NCBI RefSeq assembly: GCF_007997215.1
Contig: NZ_VORW01000005.1
Coordinates: 124,001 to 188,000, forward strand
Direction of reading: 5' to 3'
DNA length: 64,000 nt
Source of the DNA: Algoriphagus aquimarinus
Lineage (GTDB): Bacteria; Bacteroidota; Bacteroidia; Cytophagales; Cyclobacteriaceae
Notes under the pieces: model-generated
Seen by the model: only the letters and a program-made list of their open reading frames with translations
Told to the model about the DNA's origin: nothing
Database searches by the model: none
Made by a program: the position numbers and the translations under genes
Shown here: piece after piece, positions 26,856 to 36,590 of the stretch
Numbering within the stretch: the stretch's first letter is position 1
Layout: each line of letters begins with the position of its first letter

Positions 26856-28613
26856 TTACCAGGTCAATCTCACCAAAGACACCCCCTGACTAGGCAAGTC
26901 AAATTCTATTTGGGCTTTGCCTTCCTCTACATTAATCCATTTAGGTGAGGTGATCAGTTTGAGCTGTCCAGCTTCCTCAAGCTCTGAAATCTGCTCTTGG
27001 GTTGGATTTTGTGGTGAGCCCATATCCTTCCAAACCTGATAGGAATTGCTGTGATTTTTATCCACCCGATAATGATGTATCAGCACCTTATTGACTGGAA
27101 TATTTCCAAGAGTCAATTTTATTGGAGCTGTAGGCATTTCCTTGTCGTCATCATGGTAGTTCCAAACCATAACAGCTGCAGACTTAGTATCTACGGTTGC
27201 AAAAGCATTGATATCCTGAGCAGCTCTACGTACACTTGATTGGAGTATGCTATCCAGATTATAGGCGAACGTATCAGTACCTGCATTTACCCCACCGGAA
27301 ATAGAGACTCGCTGTCCACTCATCATTCCAAACATGCGAAACACATTCAGTACAGGTTTGTCTACACCATTGGTAGCCATATCGCGGAATCCTGCAAACC
27401 ATTTCTGATCTTCAAATTCAAATCCCCAGGTCACAGCTCCTAGAAAATTAACCCCATGGCGGTCTGCCAGCTGATATTTTCTAGCAAATGAAGCCGCTGT
27501 ATAACTGGAATACATAGTTCCATTTCGATAAGCATTATGCGGGTAATCTGCCTCAGAACAGGCGGCACATCCCTCGGGGTCGGATTCACCTATCACTATG
27601 GGTAAGTGCTTCAGTTCAGGATAGGAGGCAACAATTTCGAAGCCTTTGTCGATGTCATTCAATTGATTTCTCAATCCCATCTGCACAATTCCATCTACTA
27701 CTTTTGGACTTCCTTTGGCATGAAAGGTTATAAAGTCGAGAGGAGAACCTGTTTTTCCAGTCGCGTAGTTTTTGCCTGAAATCACGTGATCCAGAAAAGT
27801 AGTCAGAAACTCCGCAGCTTTGTCCCATCCCGGCCCAGTTGTTTCAGGACCACCAATTCTAGCAGTTGGCAAGGCTCTTTTTACCGCATCGGCAGTGAAG
27901 TCATACAGCTTGATGTATTCCTCGGTAGTTCCTCTCCAGTAGCCGATATTAGGTTCGTTCCAAAGTTCCCAGTACCAGGATTCTACTTCCTCCTTACCAT
28001 ATCGCTCCACACTGTGTGTTACCCATTGGAAAACCAATTCAGCCCACTTATTATAATCGTTTGGAGGGTATGCCCAGCCCGTGTAAATATCATTGTACTC
28101 TGCCCCCGGCTTCCAATAATGACGATAAGGTTCTGGCTGGGTAGATAATGCTTTGGGCATAAATCCAATTTGGGCAAGAGGCTTCATTCCTCTTTCTATA
28201 TAGGTATCAAATATTTGATCAATTATGGTCCAATCATAAATAGGATTTCCATCACTATCCTCGGTGTAGGCGTTTGTCGATCCCCATTTCAATGCCGCTC
28301 TTGGGCCTTCATCGGTGACCAATAAACTGTGCGCTCTTACATACACGGGAACAGGGCTGAGATCTGCTATTTCAGAAAGCAGTTTCTTGCCGTCCTTCAT
28401 GTAGGTGTAATTAGGCTCATCATATCCCCACCAAGCCCAAGCTGGTTGCATGGGTCCTATTTCCTTTGAAAGATCAATGTTGAAATGGACAGGCTCATCA
28501 TTTCTGATATCCTTTTCCTGCGCGATGCTGAGGTTTATACTAGCAAGAATGGCGAATAGAGACAGGATAAAGCCCCGTAGTTTAAAAAGGGACACAGTAG
28601 GTTTATCGTTCAT
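26856..28613 (-). CDS. GH39-like glycoside hydrolase, exported
   Basis: A 585-aa enzyme with an N-terminal hydrophobic signal segment (FILSLFAILASINLSIAQ). The TIM-barrel part has the clan A acid/base motif ELWNEPN near residue 218 and a candidate nucleophile in VIGESDPEG near 342, together with the HAKGSP strand. This agrees with GH39 beta-xylosidase/alpha-iduronidase-type enzymes. A beta-sandwich tail follows from about 440. It probably removes xylose- or uronic-acid-type sugars from plant or algal polysaccharides in the periplasm. It stands alone, with no SusCD pair beside it. The 538-bp region upstream has no gene. Confidence 0.8.
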   Translation of the reverse strand: MNDKPTVSLFKLRGFILSLFAILASINLSIAQEKDIRNDEPVHFNIDLSKEIGPMQPAWAWWGYDEPNYTYMKDGKKLLSEIADLSPVPVYVRAHSLLVTDEGPRAALKWGSTNAYTEDSDGNPIYDWTIIDQIFDTYIERGMKPLAQIGFMPKALSTQPEPYRHYWKPGAEYNDIYTGWAYPPNDYNKWAELVFQWVTHSVERYGKEEVESWYWELWNEPNIGYWRGTTEEYIKLYDFTADAVKRALPTARIGGPETTGPGWDKAAEFLTTFLDHVISGKNYATGKTGSPLDFITFHAKGSPKVVDGIVQMGLRNQLNDIDKGFEIVASYPELKHLPIVIGESDPEGCAACSEADYPHNAYRNGTMYSSYTAASFARKYQLADRHGVNFLGAVTWGFEFEDQKWFAGFRDMATNGVDKPVLNVFRMFGMMSGQRVSISGGVNAGTDTFAYNLDSILQSSVRRAAQDINAFATVDTKSAAVMVWNYHDDDKEMPTAPIKLTLGNIPVNKVLIHHYRVDKNHSNSYQVWKDMGSPQNPTQEQISELEEAGQLKLITSPKWINVEEGKAQIEFDLPSQGVSLVRLTW

Positions 28614-29151
28614 AGGTTTATGGGTTAGTCAATTAATAAAAGCAAAAGCGATCTGAGCCTAAGTTATAAACATATGTTTCTAACAGCCCAATAGTTTAGG
28701 GAGGAATTTCATTAAATAAAAATGCTTTGGTAATTTATAAATGATGCTAGGCTAGACAGATGAATATGGTAGATAATCTCAGATGAATTCTTCGCTGAAA
28801 TAATCCCGGTAAGTGTAGTCAAATCGCTCGTGGTGACAGGGTGGGATTTTCCTTCCCTGCAGTCTGCCCAAGGCAGAATTCTTTTTTAGGAAGATTTCTT
28901 AGCACCTAGCAGTCGGGAGTATTTGCCTTTTCTATCTCATCCCTCCTTCTTCCTGATATCGATTTGCTCATCGGTACAGGCTCTCTTCCTTAAGGCGGGG
29001 GAGATTGCTTCTGCTAGATTGTTGGAATGTGCTTCAAATAGAGCCGAAGGGGGCTATTGTAAGAAAATCCCCCCTCTGAGAGAAGCTTCTTCTACTCTCA
29101 ATTGAAGTTCTATTTGGCACTGGTTGAAGTTTAGTCTAATTAGAGGTCATC
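28614..29151. other. Non-coding region upstream of the GH39-like gene
   Basis: It should contain the promoter of the minus-strand hydrolase near 28620-28720. The rest shows no gene, repeat or RNA that I can support. An open frame at 28923 is short and featureless. Confidence 0.45.
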
Positions 29152-30720
29152 TTATTTCTCTCCTTGAACTGGAGTTCGAGATACCATTACCTTCCAAACT
29201 TTATTAGAAGCTCCAGATTTACCACTGCCAAAGGTTGAAGGAGATATTTCGTAAGATTCGATTCCTCCATAGATATATCCAATATGCACTGGTTCTGAAC
29301 TATTAAAGGTACTTTCTCCATCGATTACATCTGTTTCCATGCCATTAATGGTTACATACCTAGCATTGCTATTGGGAACAAATTCTGCTTCTGCTCCATA
29401 AAAATAGTTGGATGGATAAACGTTTGAAAGGGTGTCAAATGAACTTGCTTTCGTCGTTAGATTGTACTTAGCATAGCCCAATGTGTTCGTAAATCCAGAT
29501 AAGTCAGCATCTGGCTTGCCATTTCCTATGCCTCCCGGTAAGAAGGTATGAAGGTCTTTTGATTGTGAATCATAGATTACAAAATCAGGGCAGGAATATA
29601 TATTACAATTCTTCTGATCGTACTGTGTATCGATCACATACTTTTCTGCTCCGTCAGGAGTAATGTAAATGGCATCGTTCCAAGCGGCCAATGTTTCACC
29701 ATATTTGAATACTCCACCCAGTAGCGCAAAGTTGGGAGCAAGGTTGTTGTCCTTGTCTAGATAAAGGGCTGCAGCTATGGGTAGATCTCTTCTTCTGAAA
29801 ACAGAAGTGCTATCTGCTTTTTTCGGATTGTTTAGCAATTCTGCTGGAGAAATATCACTAATAGTATCTGTTACCGTTGCAGTAAGAGCGAGCGTGCTAG
29901 CATCTTCTGAGAAATTGAACTCGTAGACACTGTTTAAATAAACTTGTGCAGTATCAAAATTATGTCCTGCAGCCAAATAAAATTTGTCATTTAATTTTTT
30001 CAATTCCCCACCAGTAGCCCTTAGCGTTGCATTGTTTCCAAATTTAAATAGGTCTTCCCATTCTGTAACAGTTAAATTCCAGTCCTGGTTAGTAATTCTC
30101 ATTAAGAGTGGAACGTTAATTTTGGCTATCTCATCAGATGTGGTGTAGTTATCCTTGGTCGGGGTTTCGCTTAAAGGAGGTCCATACCCTCCAACTACAT
30201 ATAGGTAATCCCCCGATTGTACGACTTGAGGATTAGTACACATAAAGATCCTGCCGTGCTCAGCCAATAGATCTCCAACTTTTTTACTGATCGCCTGAAT
30301 ATCTTCGGTCTCGCCATTAGCTCCGGTTGCTATGGAGCGAATAGTGCTCAACATGTCCGAATAGTTAAGAAATGATTGGTTTCCTGTTTTGGGGTTGAAC
30401 GTATAGATAAAGGGATTAAATGATTTAGGAGGGAAAGACTTTAGTGAATAATCCGCATTTAAATTGTGTAAGCCACCCAGCGTATCATTTCCGTTAGTTC
30501 TTCCTGCAAAAAGTAGCCAATCATCTTGGATACTGGCATGCACGAAGGACTGTAACGCAGGAGCAAGATAGTTTTCATTAACAGCTTCTATCGACAGGGA
30601 ATAGCTATATAAAGTTGCACTGTCAGCATTAGAGTTTGAATCATTATTTTTATTTCCGCAGGAAGTAAAAAGCCAAGCCAATGTTAAATTAGTAAGTAGA
30701 CAATAGGTTTTAAGTTTCAT
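29152..30720 (-). CDS. Propeller-like lipoprotein of unknown function
   Basis: A 522-aa lipoprotein with signal ending WLFTSC and an Asn/Ser-rich linker. The body has repeated units such as LLFAGRTNG, YLYVVGGYGPP, FYLAAGHNF and ALLGGVFKYG, spaced as in kelch-type or other beta-propellers. A disulfide-like pair occurs in QKNCNIYSCPDF. The product probably sits on the outer membrane or cell surface. I cannot name a family. Related Bacteroidota proteins are described as DUF4374-like or kelch-like, but I could not confirm either assignment. There is no operon partner; the flanks are non-coding on both sides. Confidence 0.75.
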   Translation of the reverse strand: MKLKTYCLLTNLTLAWLFTSCGNKNNDSNSNADSATLYSYSLSIEAVNENYLAPALQSFVHASIQDDWLLFAGRTNGNDTLGGLHNLNADYSLKSFPPKSFNPFIYTFNPKTGNQSFLNYSDMLSTIRSIATGANGETEDIQAISKKVGDLLAEHGRIFMCTNPQVVQSGDYLYVVGGYGPPLSETPTKDNYTTSDEIAKINVPLLMRITNQDWNLTVTEWEDLFKFGNNATLRATGGELKKLNDKFYLAAGHNFDTAQVYLNSVYEFNFSEDASTLALTATVTDTISDISPAELLNNPKKADSTSVFRRRDLPIAAALYLDKDNNLAPNFALLGGVFKYGETLAAWNDAIYITPDGAEKYVIDTQYDQKNCNIYSCPDFVIYDSQSKDLHTFLPGGIGNGKPDADLSGFTNTLGYAKYNLTTKASSFDTLSNVYPSNYFYGAEAEFVPNSNARYVTINGMETDVIDGESTFNSSEPVHIGYIYGGIESYEISPSTFGSGKSGASNKVWKVMVSRTPVQGEK

Positions 30721-31412
30721 TTCGACGTATGTAAAGTTGTGAGCGTTATTTTATTATTGGTACAAAAAATACAAATAGGCAAGATCAACTAGGGTTGCTT
30801 ATATCCATTATATCTAAGGTTATGTATGTTAAGACAATCATACTTCCTGACACTAATGGGCTGTATAGGCTATATAAAAAGATAGGAAACAATTAAAGTC
30901 AAAACATATCTGATCTCACCCAACTCCCGATATCGCGTCACTTATCGGGACAGCCACTTTAGAAAGTGCGCACTAAACTCTGGTCAATTATAATTTCAAA
31001 ATAATTCTTGTTTGATTTCCAGATTCAATCCCGGAAAATGCTGATAAAAGTTGCTTTATCTACCTCCTACCATCCTTCCCGAAATACTGCAGGACCGGCT
31101 CTTCCTTAAAGAGGAGGCGCTGGGCGGTGGTAACTGATAGCTCCCGAATTGCTTTCAACCGGGATAATAGATTTCAAAAACTAAAAGACCTGTGCAAGAA
31201 AGTGAATAAAATGATATTTTCCAACGCACAACCTGGCCCCTCACTAAAACAGTCCAATGGACTGTTTTCTTACGCTAGTTCCTCACGTACAGGGTATTTT
31301 TTTAGTTAAGCTCCTCCCATCCTTCCCGATACGCTGTCGGACAGGATAGCGCGCCATAAATACAAGCTATTGTGGAAAGCGAATTATTATTCGGATGAAA
31401 ATACATCGCATT
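30721..31412. other. 692-bp region with short imperfect repeats
   Basis: No gene is supported; a 60-codon frame at 31127 is featureless. Two imperfect copies of ctcc-n-ccatccttcccgata lie at about 31071 and 31313. An inverted repeat TCCCGATA/TATCGGGA is at about 30925-30951, and AACAGTCC/GGACTGTT near 31248. The motif acagggtattttttt at about 31293 repeats the right arm of the palindrome before the methyltransferase. Confidence 0.45.
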
Positions 31413-32285
31413 TTAATTAGCAATAAGCGTGTTTTCATGCTGCAGTACATGGTTTTTAACCTTGGTCTGAAATTCCTGGGGGGTATTGCCTGTGTGCAAC
31501 TTAAAAAACCTGCTAAAATAGGATCGGTCCTGGAATCCTAAATTAAATGCAATTTCCTTCATCGTATTTTCACTATGGATAATTTGTCGCTTGGCTTCCA
31601 AAATCAATCGATCATGGACCAACTGTACACCCGTCTTATTGAGTTTTTCTTTTAAAATTTGATTGAGCCGCTTGGCGCTGATTCCAAGCTTTCCTGCATA
31701 AAAATCAGCTGTACGCTCTTCATGATAGTTCAGCTCAAGCAGCATCATAAACTCATAGATTCGCTTTTCATGAATATCCTGCAAGGTGAAATGATGTTCC
31801 TTGAGTTGGATCAATTTCAACAGTAAAACCTTTAATAAAGCCTTAAGCATAATCAGATTCATGGAGCTTTGGTTGTATTCTTCCTCCATCAATTTGTAAA
31901 CAGCATTCAGACTTTTCGCATTTTCCTCATTTACCTGTAGGCAAGAGAACTCTCCCTGAATGTTGAATATCCTGAACACATCCAGCAGGAACTCCTTTAA
32001 GTCATCTTCAAGCATCTCCTGCTTAAAGGAAACCAAAACTCCATTTTTCCCAGCTTTATTAAGCTGATGAACCCTATATGGGGGAATTAAATAAATCCAA
32101 TCTCCTTTTAAAGTCTGAAAGTCATGTCGGATCGTGTGAAGTGCCTCTTCATTTTTAAGCCACACAATCTCGAAAAACTCCCTTCTTCCCGGATCATCTA
32201 AATAGGATGGCGGGCAGTCCGCCAAATCTCTAATATATAAAACCTTGTCCTTAAGCATTGATGTGATTTTGTTGGTTAGATCCAA
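31413..32285 (-). CDS. AraC-family transcription regulator
   Basis: A 290-aa regulator. The N-terminal half is a cupin-like sensor (DFQTLKGDWIYLIPPYRVHQL). The C-terminal ~100 residues are a two-HTH AraC domain: ADFYAGKLGISAKRLNQILK, then MKEIAFNLGFQDRSYFSRFF and HTGNTPQEF. It is divergent from hxlB-hxlA with a 189-bp shared upstream region. AraC proteins usually activate an adjacent divergent operon, so regulation of formaldehyde assimilation or detoxification is the natural guess. Two imperfect TACCACA direct repeats (32337 and 32389) in the shared region could be its binding sites. The sensed molecule is unknown. Confidence 0.9.
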   Translation of the reverse strand: MDLTNKITSMLKDKVLYIRDLADCPPSYLDDPGRREFFEIVWLKNEEALHTIRHDFQTLKGDWIYLIPPYRVHQLNKAGKNGVLVSFKQEMLEDDLKEFLLDVFRIFNIQGEFSCLQVNEENAKSLNAVYKLMEEEYNQSSMNLIMLKALLKVLLLKLIQLKEHHFTLQDIHEKRIYEFMMLLELNYHEERTADFYAGKLGISAKRLNQILKEKLNKTGVQLVHDRLILEAKRQIIHSENTMKEIAFNLGFQDRSYFSRFFKLHTGNTPQEFQTKVKNHVLQHENTLIAN

Positions 32286-32336
32286 GAGCCTAATCCCAAT
32301 TAATTAAGGCTCTCATTCGGATGAGTTTCTATAATG

Positions 32337-32408
32337 TACCACAATAGTAGACAATTACACCACAGATTCAGCAAGTGTTAGCAAATAATACCACACAACT
32401 ATCAGATT
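32337..32408. promoter_or_regulatory. Possible AraC binding repeats between divergent genes
   Basis: The 20-base units starting at 32337 and 32389 share TACCACA and 13 of 20 bases overall. Their starts are 52 bp apart, close to five helical turns, which fits direct-repeat binding by AraC-type proteins. Confidence 0.3.
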
Positions 32409-32474
32409 GTGTAATCAGCTCGGCTTACCTCTGCCTAGCTTTGTACCCACCCAAACAGACGATAACACATAGTA

Positions 32475-33059
32475 ATGGAAGACAGCATAGCAAGCACTTT
32501 ACAAGATCAACTGGCTCAGGCCTTAAAAGCTATATACCAGGAACATCTACAGCTCCAAGCAGGCTTGGACTACAGCTCACTTGCCAAGCTCATCAATGAA
32601 ATCAACTCAGCGGATAAAATCTTCCTAATGGGTATGGGCAGAAGTGGATTGATGATGAAAGCCTCCGCGATGCGACTGATGCATTTGGGTTACCAAACCT
32701 ATGTGGTGGGCGAAACTACTACTCCTGCCATAGGTCAAGGAGATCTATTGATCACTGGTTCAGGTAGCGGCACCACCAAAAGCATAGTAAGGGCAGCGGC
32801 TACCTCAAAAGAAGCAGGAGCCAGAAATCTGTGTTTCACTACTGCCATTGAATCTGAACTGGCCAGATTGTCCGATCAAGTGATCGTACTTCCTGCTGCG
32901 CAAAAGCAAGAACAAAAGGAACAGCTCTCCACTCAATACGCCGGCAGTTTATTCGAACAGGCATTATTACTGGTGTTCGACTCCACTATTCAGGTACTCT
33001 GGAAATCCGGTGGGAGTACCACCTCTGAATTATGGAAGCGTCATGCCAATCTTGAATAG
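32475..33059 (+). CDS. hxlB: 6-phospho-3-hexuloisomerase
   Basis: A 194-aa SIS-domain isomerase that converts D-arabino-3-hexulose 6-phosphate to fructose 6-phosphate, the second step of the ribulose monophosphate pathway. Diagnostic features are GMGRSGLMMKASAMRLMHLG (residues ~54-73), the substrate loop GSGSGTTKSIV and the acidic TAIESELARLSDQVI segment. Length matches the family. It lies 49 bp upstream of hxlA in a clear operon that ends in a strong terminator. In a non-methylotrophic Bacteroidota the usual purpose of HPS/PHI is formaldehyde detoxification. The ATG at 32475 is preferred because it gives the standard N-terminus. Confidence 0.93.
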   Translation: MEDSIASTLQDQLAQALKAIYQEHLQLQAGLDYSSLAKLINEINSADKIFLMGMGRSGLMMKASAMRLMHLGYQTYVVGETTTPAIGQGDLLITGSGSGTTKSIVRAAATSKEAGARNLCFTTAIESELARLSDQVIVLPAAQKQEQKEQLSTQYAGSLFEQALLLVFDSTIQVLWKSGGSTTSELWKRHANLE

Positions 33060-33108
33060 TATACTAGCTATTCCACCAGTCTAATAAAACATATTTAACT
33101 AATACATT

Positions 33109-33738
33109 ATGACCAAATTACAAGTAGCAATTGATTTATTAACTACAGAAGATGCAATCGCTTTGGCAACCAAAGTAGCTCCCTATGTGGACATTATAGA
33201 GTTGGGAACTCCACTGATCAAAAGTGAAGGTCTAGCTGTAATTACAGCAATGAAAAAAGCATTTCCAGACAAACTGGTCTTTGCTGACTTTAAAACTGCG
33301 GACGCTGGTGAATTGGAAGCTGAAATGGCTTTTAAGGCAGGAGCAGATTACATTACTATTTTAGGAGCAACCGGAGATTCTACTATTGTCGGAGCAGTGA
33401 AAGCGGCTAAAGCTTATGGCAAAGCAGTGGTAGTGGATACTATAGGGGTTAAAGACCGAGTTAAGCGTGCACAAGAAGTGTATGCTTTGGGAGTTGAGTT
33501 TGTTGAACTGCATGCCGGTTTGGACGAACAGGCAGAGGATGGTTATTCCATTCAGGTTCTGATAGATGAAGCTTCCCGTGCCGGGGTACCTGTGTCTATC
33601 GCTGGCGGCGTAAATCTATCCAGCATCAAAGCGGTGAAGGATTCCGGTGCCGTGGTGGCTGTGGCTGGAGCTGCAATCTATGGAGCTAAAGACCCTGCTC
33701 AGGCAGCAAAAGAATTAAAAGAGCTGCTAAACGCTTAA
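33109..33738 (+). CDS. hxlA: 3-hexulose-6-phosphate synthase
   Basis: A 209-aa TIM-barrel enzyme of the orotidine-5'-phosphate decarboxylase suprafamily. It condenses formaldehyde with ribulose 5-phosphate. The family signature ADFKTADAGE (D-x-K-x-x-D, residues ~64-73) is intact, as are VDTIGVKD, the ELHAGLDEQ strand and the phosphate-binding SIAGGVN and VAGAAIYGA loops. It is the second gene after hxlB. Expression is probably set by the divergent AraC regulator. The operon closes with the hairpin at 33764. Confidence 0.95.
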   Translation: MTKLQVAIDLLTTEDAIALATKVAPYVDIIELGTPLIKSEGLAVITAMKKAFPDKLVFADFKTADAGELEAEMAFKAGADYITILGATGDSTIVGAVKAAKAYGKAVVVDTIGVKDRVKRAQEVYALGVEFVELHAGLDEQAEDGYSIQVLIDEASRAGVPVSIAGGVNLSSIKAVKDSGAVVAVAGAAIYGAKDPAQAAKELKELLNA

Positions 33739-33763
33739 CCTGAGAAATAAAACACAATACTAT

Positions 33764-33802
33764 ATGCCTCCCGGAAATACAATTTCCAGGAGGCATTCTT
33801 TT
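33764..33802 (+). terminator. Terminator of the hxl operon
   Basis: Stem ATGCCTCC/GGAGGCAT continued by GGAAAT/ATTTCC across a bulged base, followed by TCTTTTT. Confidence 0.85.
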
Positions 33803-33992
33803 TATGGAAGAGACTATATTCATGAAGGCTCCACGATGAGTATGCTATTTGGGAAATTACTACCCACACTCATGGAGAATCTCTCCTCTATTTACTGAAT
33901 CAGAGCTGATTATATTCGAATCTGAACAATAACACCCTTCATTTTTAGAGGAATATTAGAAATGCTTTTACGCAATTAATACCTTTTTATAA

Positions 33993-34145
33993 TATGTGTA
34001 TACGCTTAACTGCACGTATGTACTTTATATTAATGCTGGAAGTTCAAATTTGGCAATTCCCTCCGCCGCGGCGGAGGGCAAGGGGGATTTTTCACTACTA
34101 AAACCATGTATAATTCTAGAACGTGCATTCATGCGGATACACATA
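33993..34145. mobile_element. 153-bp MITE, copy 1
   Basis: The ends are inverted repeats TATGTGTATACGC and GCGGATACACATA. The element has a perfect 20-bp GC-rich palindrome in the middle (34059-34078) and no coding capacity. It is flanked by the 8-bp direct repeat TTTTATAA on both sides. Copy 2 at 41736 has the same length and only about two differences, so movement was recent. Its size, inverted ends and target duplication define a miniature inverted-repeat element. The transposase family is not determinable here; 8-bp duplications occur in several IS families. Confidence 0.88.
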
Positions 34146-34169
34146 TTTTATAATCAACTCTAGATGTGA

Positions 34170-36590
34170 TTACAACTTAAACTGTAGCGTCAGATACACT
34201 CCTCTTCCATCCGATGGTAGAATGCCTGGGCCGGGATATCCTGTAGCTCTTCTGGTGAAATAGATGGCATTTGTCAAATTGTTAACTGACCCTTCCAGCT
34301 TGAATTTTTGGAATTCATAGGACAAACTAAGGTCCAGGATATGGTAGGCTGGAATCAATCCCACTACTGCCGAAACCCCGCCTTCAGTTGCATTGGTGGC
34401 ATCACTGAACTGGTCACTTAGAAAACTGTATTGTATGGAGGATTTGAACTTATCGTATCCTAAAGCAAGGCCAGTTTTGAAGTTGACTTTGGGTACAAAC
34501 TCCACTTGATTGCCTGTGATTCCAGGCACCTCGCTCAGTTTATACTGGGAGTGAATCAGGGCAATATTGGTAAAAATAGATCCTCTCCAAAGCTTGTTTT
34601 CAGGTAGGAAAGTGTTGATGTAATTCCACTCCACATAACTTTCTACACCCTTGAGGATGGCCTGACCTATATTGGTTCTTTGTCTAAGTACCCTGTTGCT
34701 TTCATTATAATACTGTACTTCCCCAATTCTGTTATTGTAATTCAGATAGAAAAAACTCAGATCGTAATTGAGGATTTTTCCTTGATCAGACCTAATTCCC
34801 AAATCCAATGAATAACCTTTTTCATCCTGCAAATTGGGATCTATGGTAGCGGAGGGATTAGAAATCCGCATATCACTGAACGTAATGGATCTATAATTTT
34901 GGGAAATATTGGAATACAGTTCTACCTGCTGCGTAGGCTTGTAGCTGAGGCCCAGCCCTCCTATCAGGAAACTTCGGGTATTTGACCTTGACTCCTCGGT
35001 GACTGTTCTATCCAATATATTGCCTGCAAGATCTTTAAATTCCGTAGCATAGTATCCCTCAGATGAGGTTTTGATGTACTCAAATCTTACCCCCGGAGTG
35101 ATGGAAAACTGCTCATTTATGAAAAAGATATTTTCCATAAAAAGGGAGGTATTTCTATTTGGAAATTCGTAATCGTTGAGCAACTTATTTTCCCCAGGCA
35201 CATAGTCAAAATCAGCATCTGACCCTGTGCTGCCAAAGCCTTGACTGCTATGATTATACCCGTGATAGTACCTAACGCCCGCAAGGCCGATCGATTGAAT
35301 ATTCCCTACCGCGTATCTTTTCAAATACCGAAGTTCTGCTCCCCAGTTTTCAAAATCTCCTTTGATCAGATCTCTTTCTGAGTTGTCGTCGATTGTTGCT
35401 ACACGGTTGGGACGAAAACCAACGGAATAGCGGTTGGCATTCAAACCGAAAACTCTAAGATTAATAGAATTACTGCTATTGAATTTATGGTCTAAATGCA
35501 GCGCATAAAGATTCCAATCCACCTGAAACCAGTTTCTCTCCCTGTTGCTTTGTCTGGGATCCTGCAGATACATCTCATCGGTAAGTCCACCTGGCTGCTG
35601 GGCTAAGTATTTCATCTTGGTGAAATCCACTCCCACACTGGTTTTGTCAGAAAGCTGGTAATTGATATTTGAGTAAAAATTATAGCTCTCAAACTGAGAA
35701 TTTGGTCTCCAGCCCTCCCCTTTTTTGTATTGAAAAAATGAGTAATAACTGACTTTGCCTGCAGTGCCGCTGACGCTGGTAAAGGTATTGTAGAATCCGA
35801 AGGAGCCCAGGGTCTGTCTGGCAGTAAGTTCAAACTTTTTATCTTCCACCGGCCGCTTCATCTGAAAGTTAATGAGGCCTCCGAATTGAGTTCCATACTG
35901 TAAAGAAGCCGCTCCACGGACGATTTGAATTTTACCTATACCCTCCAAAGGAGGGGTATAATAACTCTCTGGATAGCCCAAGGCATCGGCGCTGATATCG
36001 TACCCATTTTGTCTGGTGTTGAAATTGGAAGAGCGATTGGGGTCCAAGCCTCTGCCTCCTATGCTGAGCTGAAGTCCTGCCCCATCATTTTCCCAGATAT
36101 TCAAGCCGGCCACTTTAGAATAAGCCTGTCTGGCATTATTGGTAGATAGATTTGCTGTTAAATTCTCGGTTAGAATCACTTCAGATTTTTTAGCTTCATA
36201 TAGGCCCATGTCATCCACCGAGCGCATTCTAGAAAGCCCAAAATCAGCCCCTGAATCTGTCACCACTGTTTCGTCTAAGTCTTGGCTTTGGGGCGTGAGT
36301 AGGACTTGCAGGGTTTGATCTTTTCCAGAGATCAGCACTTGTATATTTTTATACTGGAAGGATTCACTGGTAAAATGTACAGTGTAGGCTCCGTCTGCTA
36401 GCTTATCGAAGCTGAACTCTCCTTTCTTATTTACCTCAACCAATTTTGATCCATCATTCAGGTAGACAGTACACTGTGCAATGATGCTCTGATCTTCAGC
36501 AGACTTGACGGTCCCGCTCAGTTTATGCTGAGCCATCAGGATCAGCGGAAATAAGCTTAATATCAGGGTGTTATAAACCTTTAATTTCAT
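34170..36590 (-). CDS. TonB-dependent outer-membrane receptor (FecA-like)
   Basis: An 806-aa receptor with a signal peptide ending LILMAQ. It has a carboxypeptidase-regulatory-like domain (~22-95), a plug domain from about 115 to 235 (VAGLNIWENDGAGLQLSIGGRGLDP, QIVRGAASLQYG, GGLINFQMKRP) and a 22-strand-type barrel to the end (LQFKL). It imports a substrate, probably an iron complex, using TonB energy. It is the last gene of a four-gene operon and overlaps the HTTM gene by 20 bases, so translation is coupled. Motifs such as SIGGRGLDPNRSSNFN fit ferric-citrate-type receptors, but the substrate is inferred. Confidence 0.93.
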   Translation of the reverse strand: MKLKVYNTLILSLFPLILMAQHKLSGTVKSAEDQSIIAQCTVYLNDGSKLVEVNKKGEFSFDKLADGAYTVHFTSESFQYKNIQVLISGKDQTLQVLLTPQSQDLDETVVTDSGADFGLSRMRSVDDMGLYEAKKSEVILTENLTANLSTNNARQAYSKVAGLNIWENDGAGLQLSIGGRGLDPNRSSNFNTRQNGYDISADALGYPESYYTPPLEGIGKIQIVRGAASLQYGTQFGGLINFQMKRPVEDKKFELTARQTLGSFGFYNTFTSVSGTAGKVSYYSFFQYKKGEGWRPNSQFESYNFYSNINYQLSDKTSVGVDFTKMKYLAQQPGGLTDEMYLQDPRQSNRERNWFQVDWNLYALHLDHKFNSSNSINLRVFGLNANRYSVGFRPNRVATIDDNSERDLIKGDFENWGAELRYLKRYAVGNIQSIGLAGVRYYHGYNHSSQGFGSTGSDADFDYVPGENKLLNDYEFPNRNTSLFMENIFFINEQFSITPGVRFEYIKTSSEGYYATEFKDLAGNILDRTVTEESRSNTRSFLIGGLGLSYKPTQQVELYSNISQNYRSITFSDMRISNPSATIDPNLQDEKGYSLDLGIRSDQGKILNYDLSFFYLNYNNRIGEVQYYNESNRVLRQRTNIGQAILKGVESYVEWNYINTFLPENKLWRGSIFTNIALIHSQYKLSEVPGITGNQVEFVPKVNFKTGLALGYDKFKSSIQYSFLSDQFSDATNATEGGVSAVVGLIPAYHILDLSLSYEFQKFKLEGSVNNLTNAIYFTRRATGYPGPGILPSDGRGVYLTLQFKL

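Larger units (their letters stand above)
33739..34169. other. Intergenic region holding the hxl terminator and MITE copy 1
   Basis: The region lies between convergent operons. Besides the terminator and the 153-bp MITE it shows nothing identifiable. Confidence 0.6.

Noticed and set aside
31127..31309. 60-codon ORF
   Set aside because: Low-complexity composition in a repeat-rich non-coding region.
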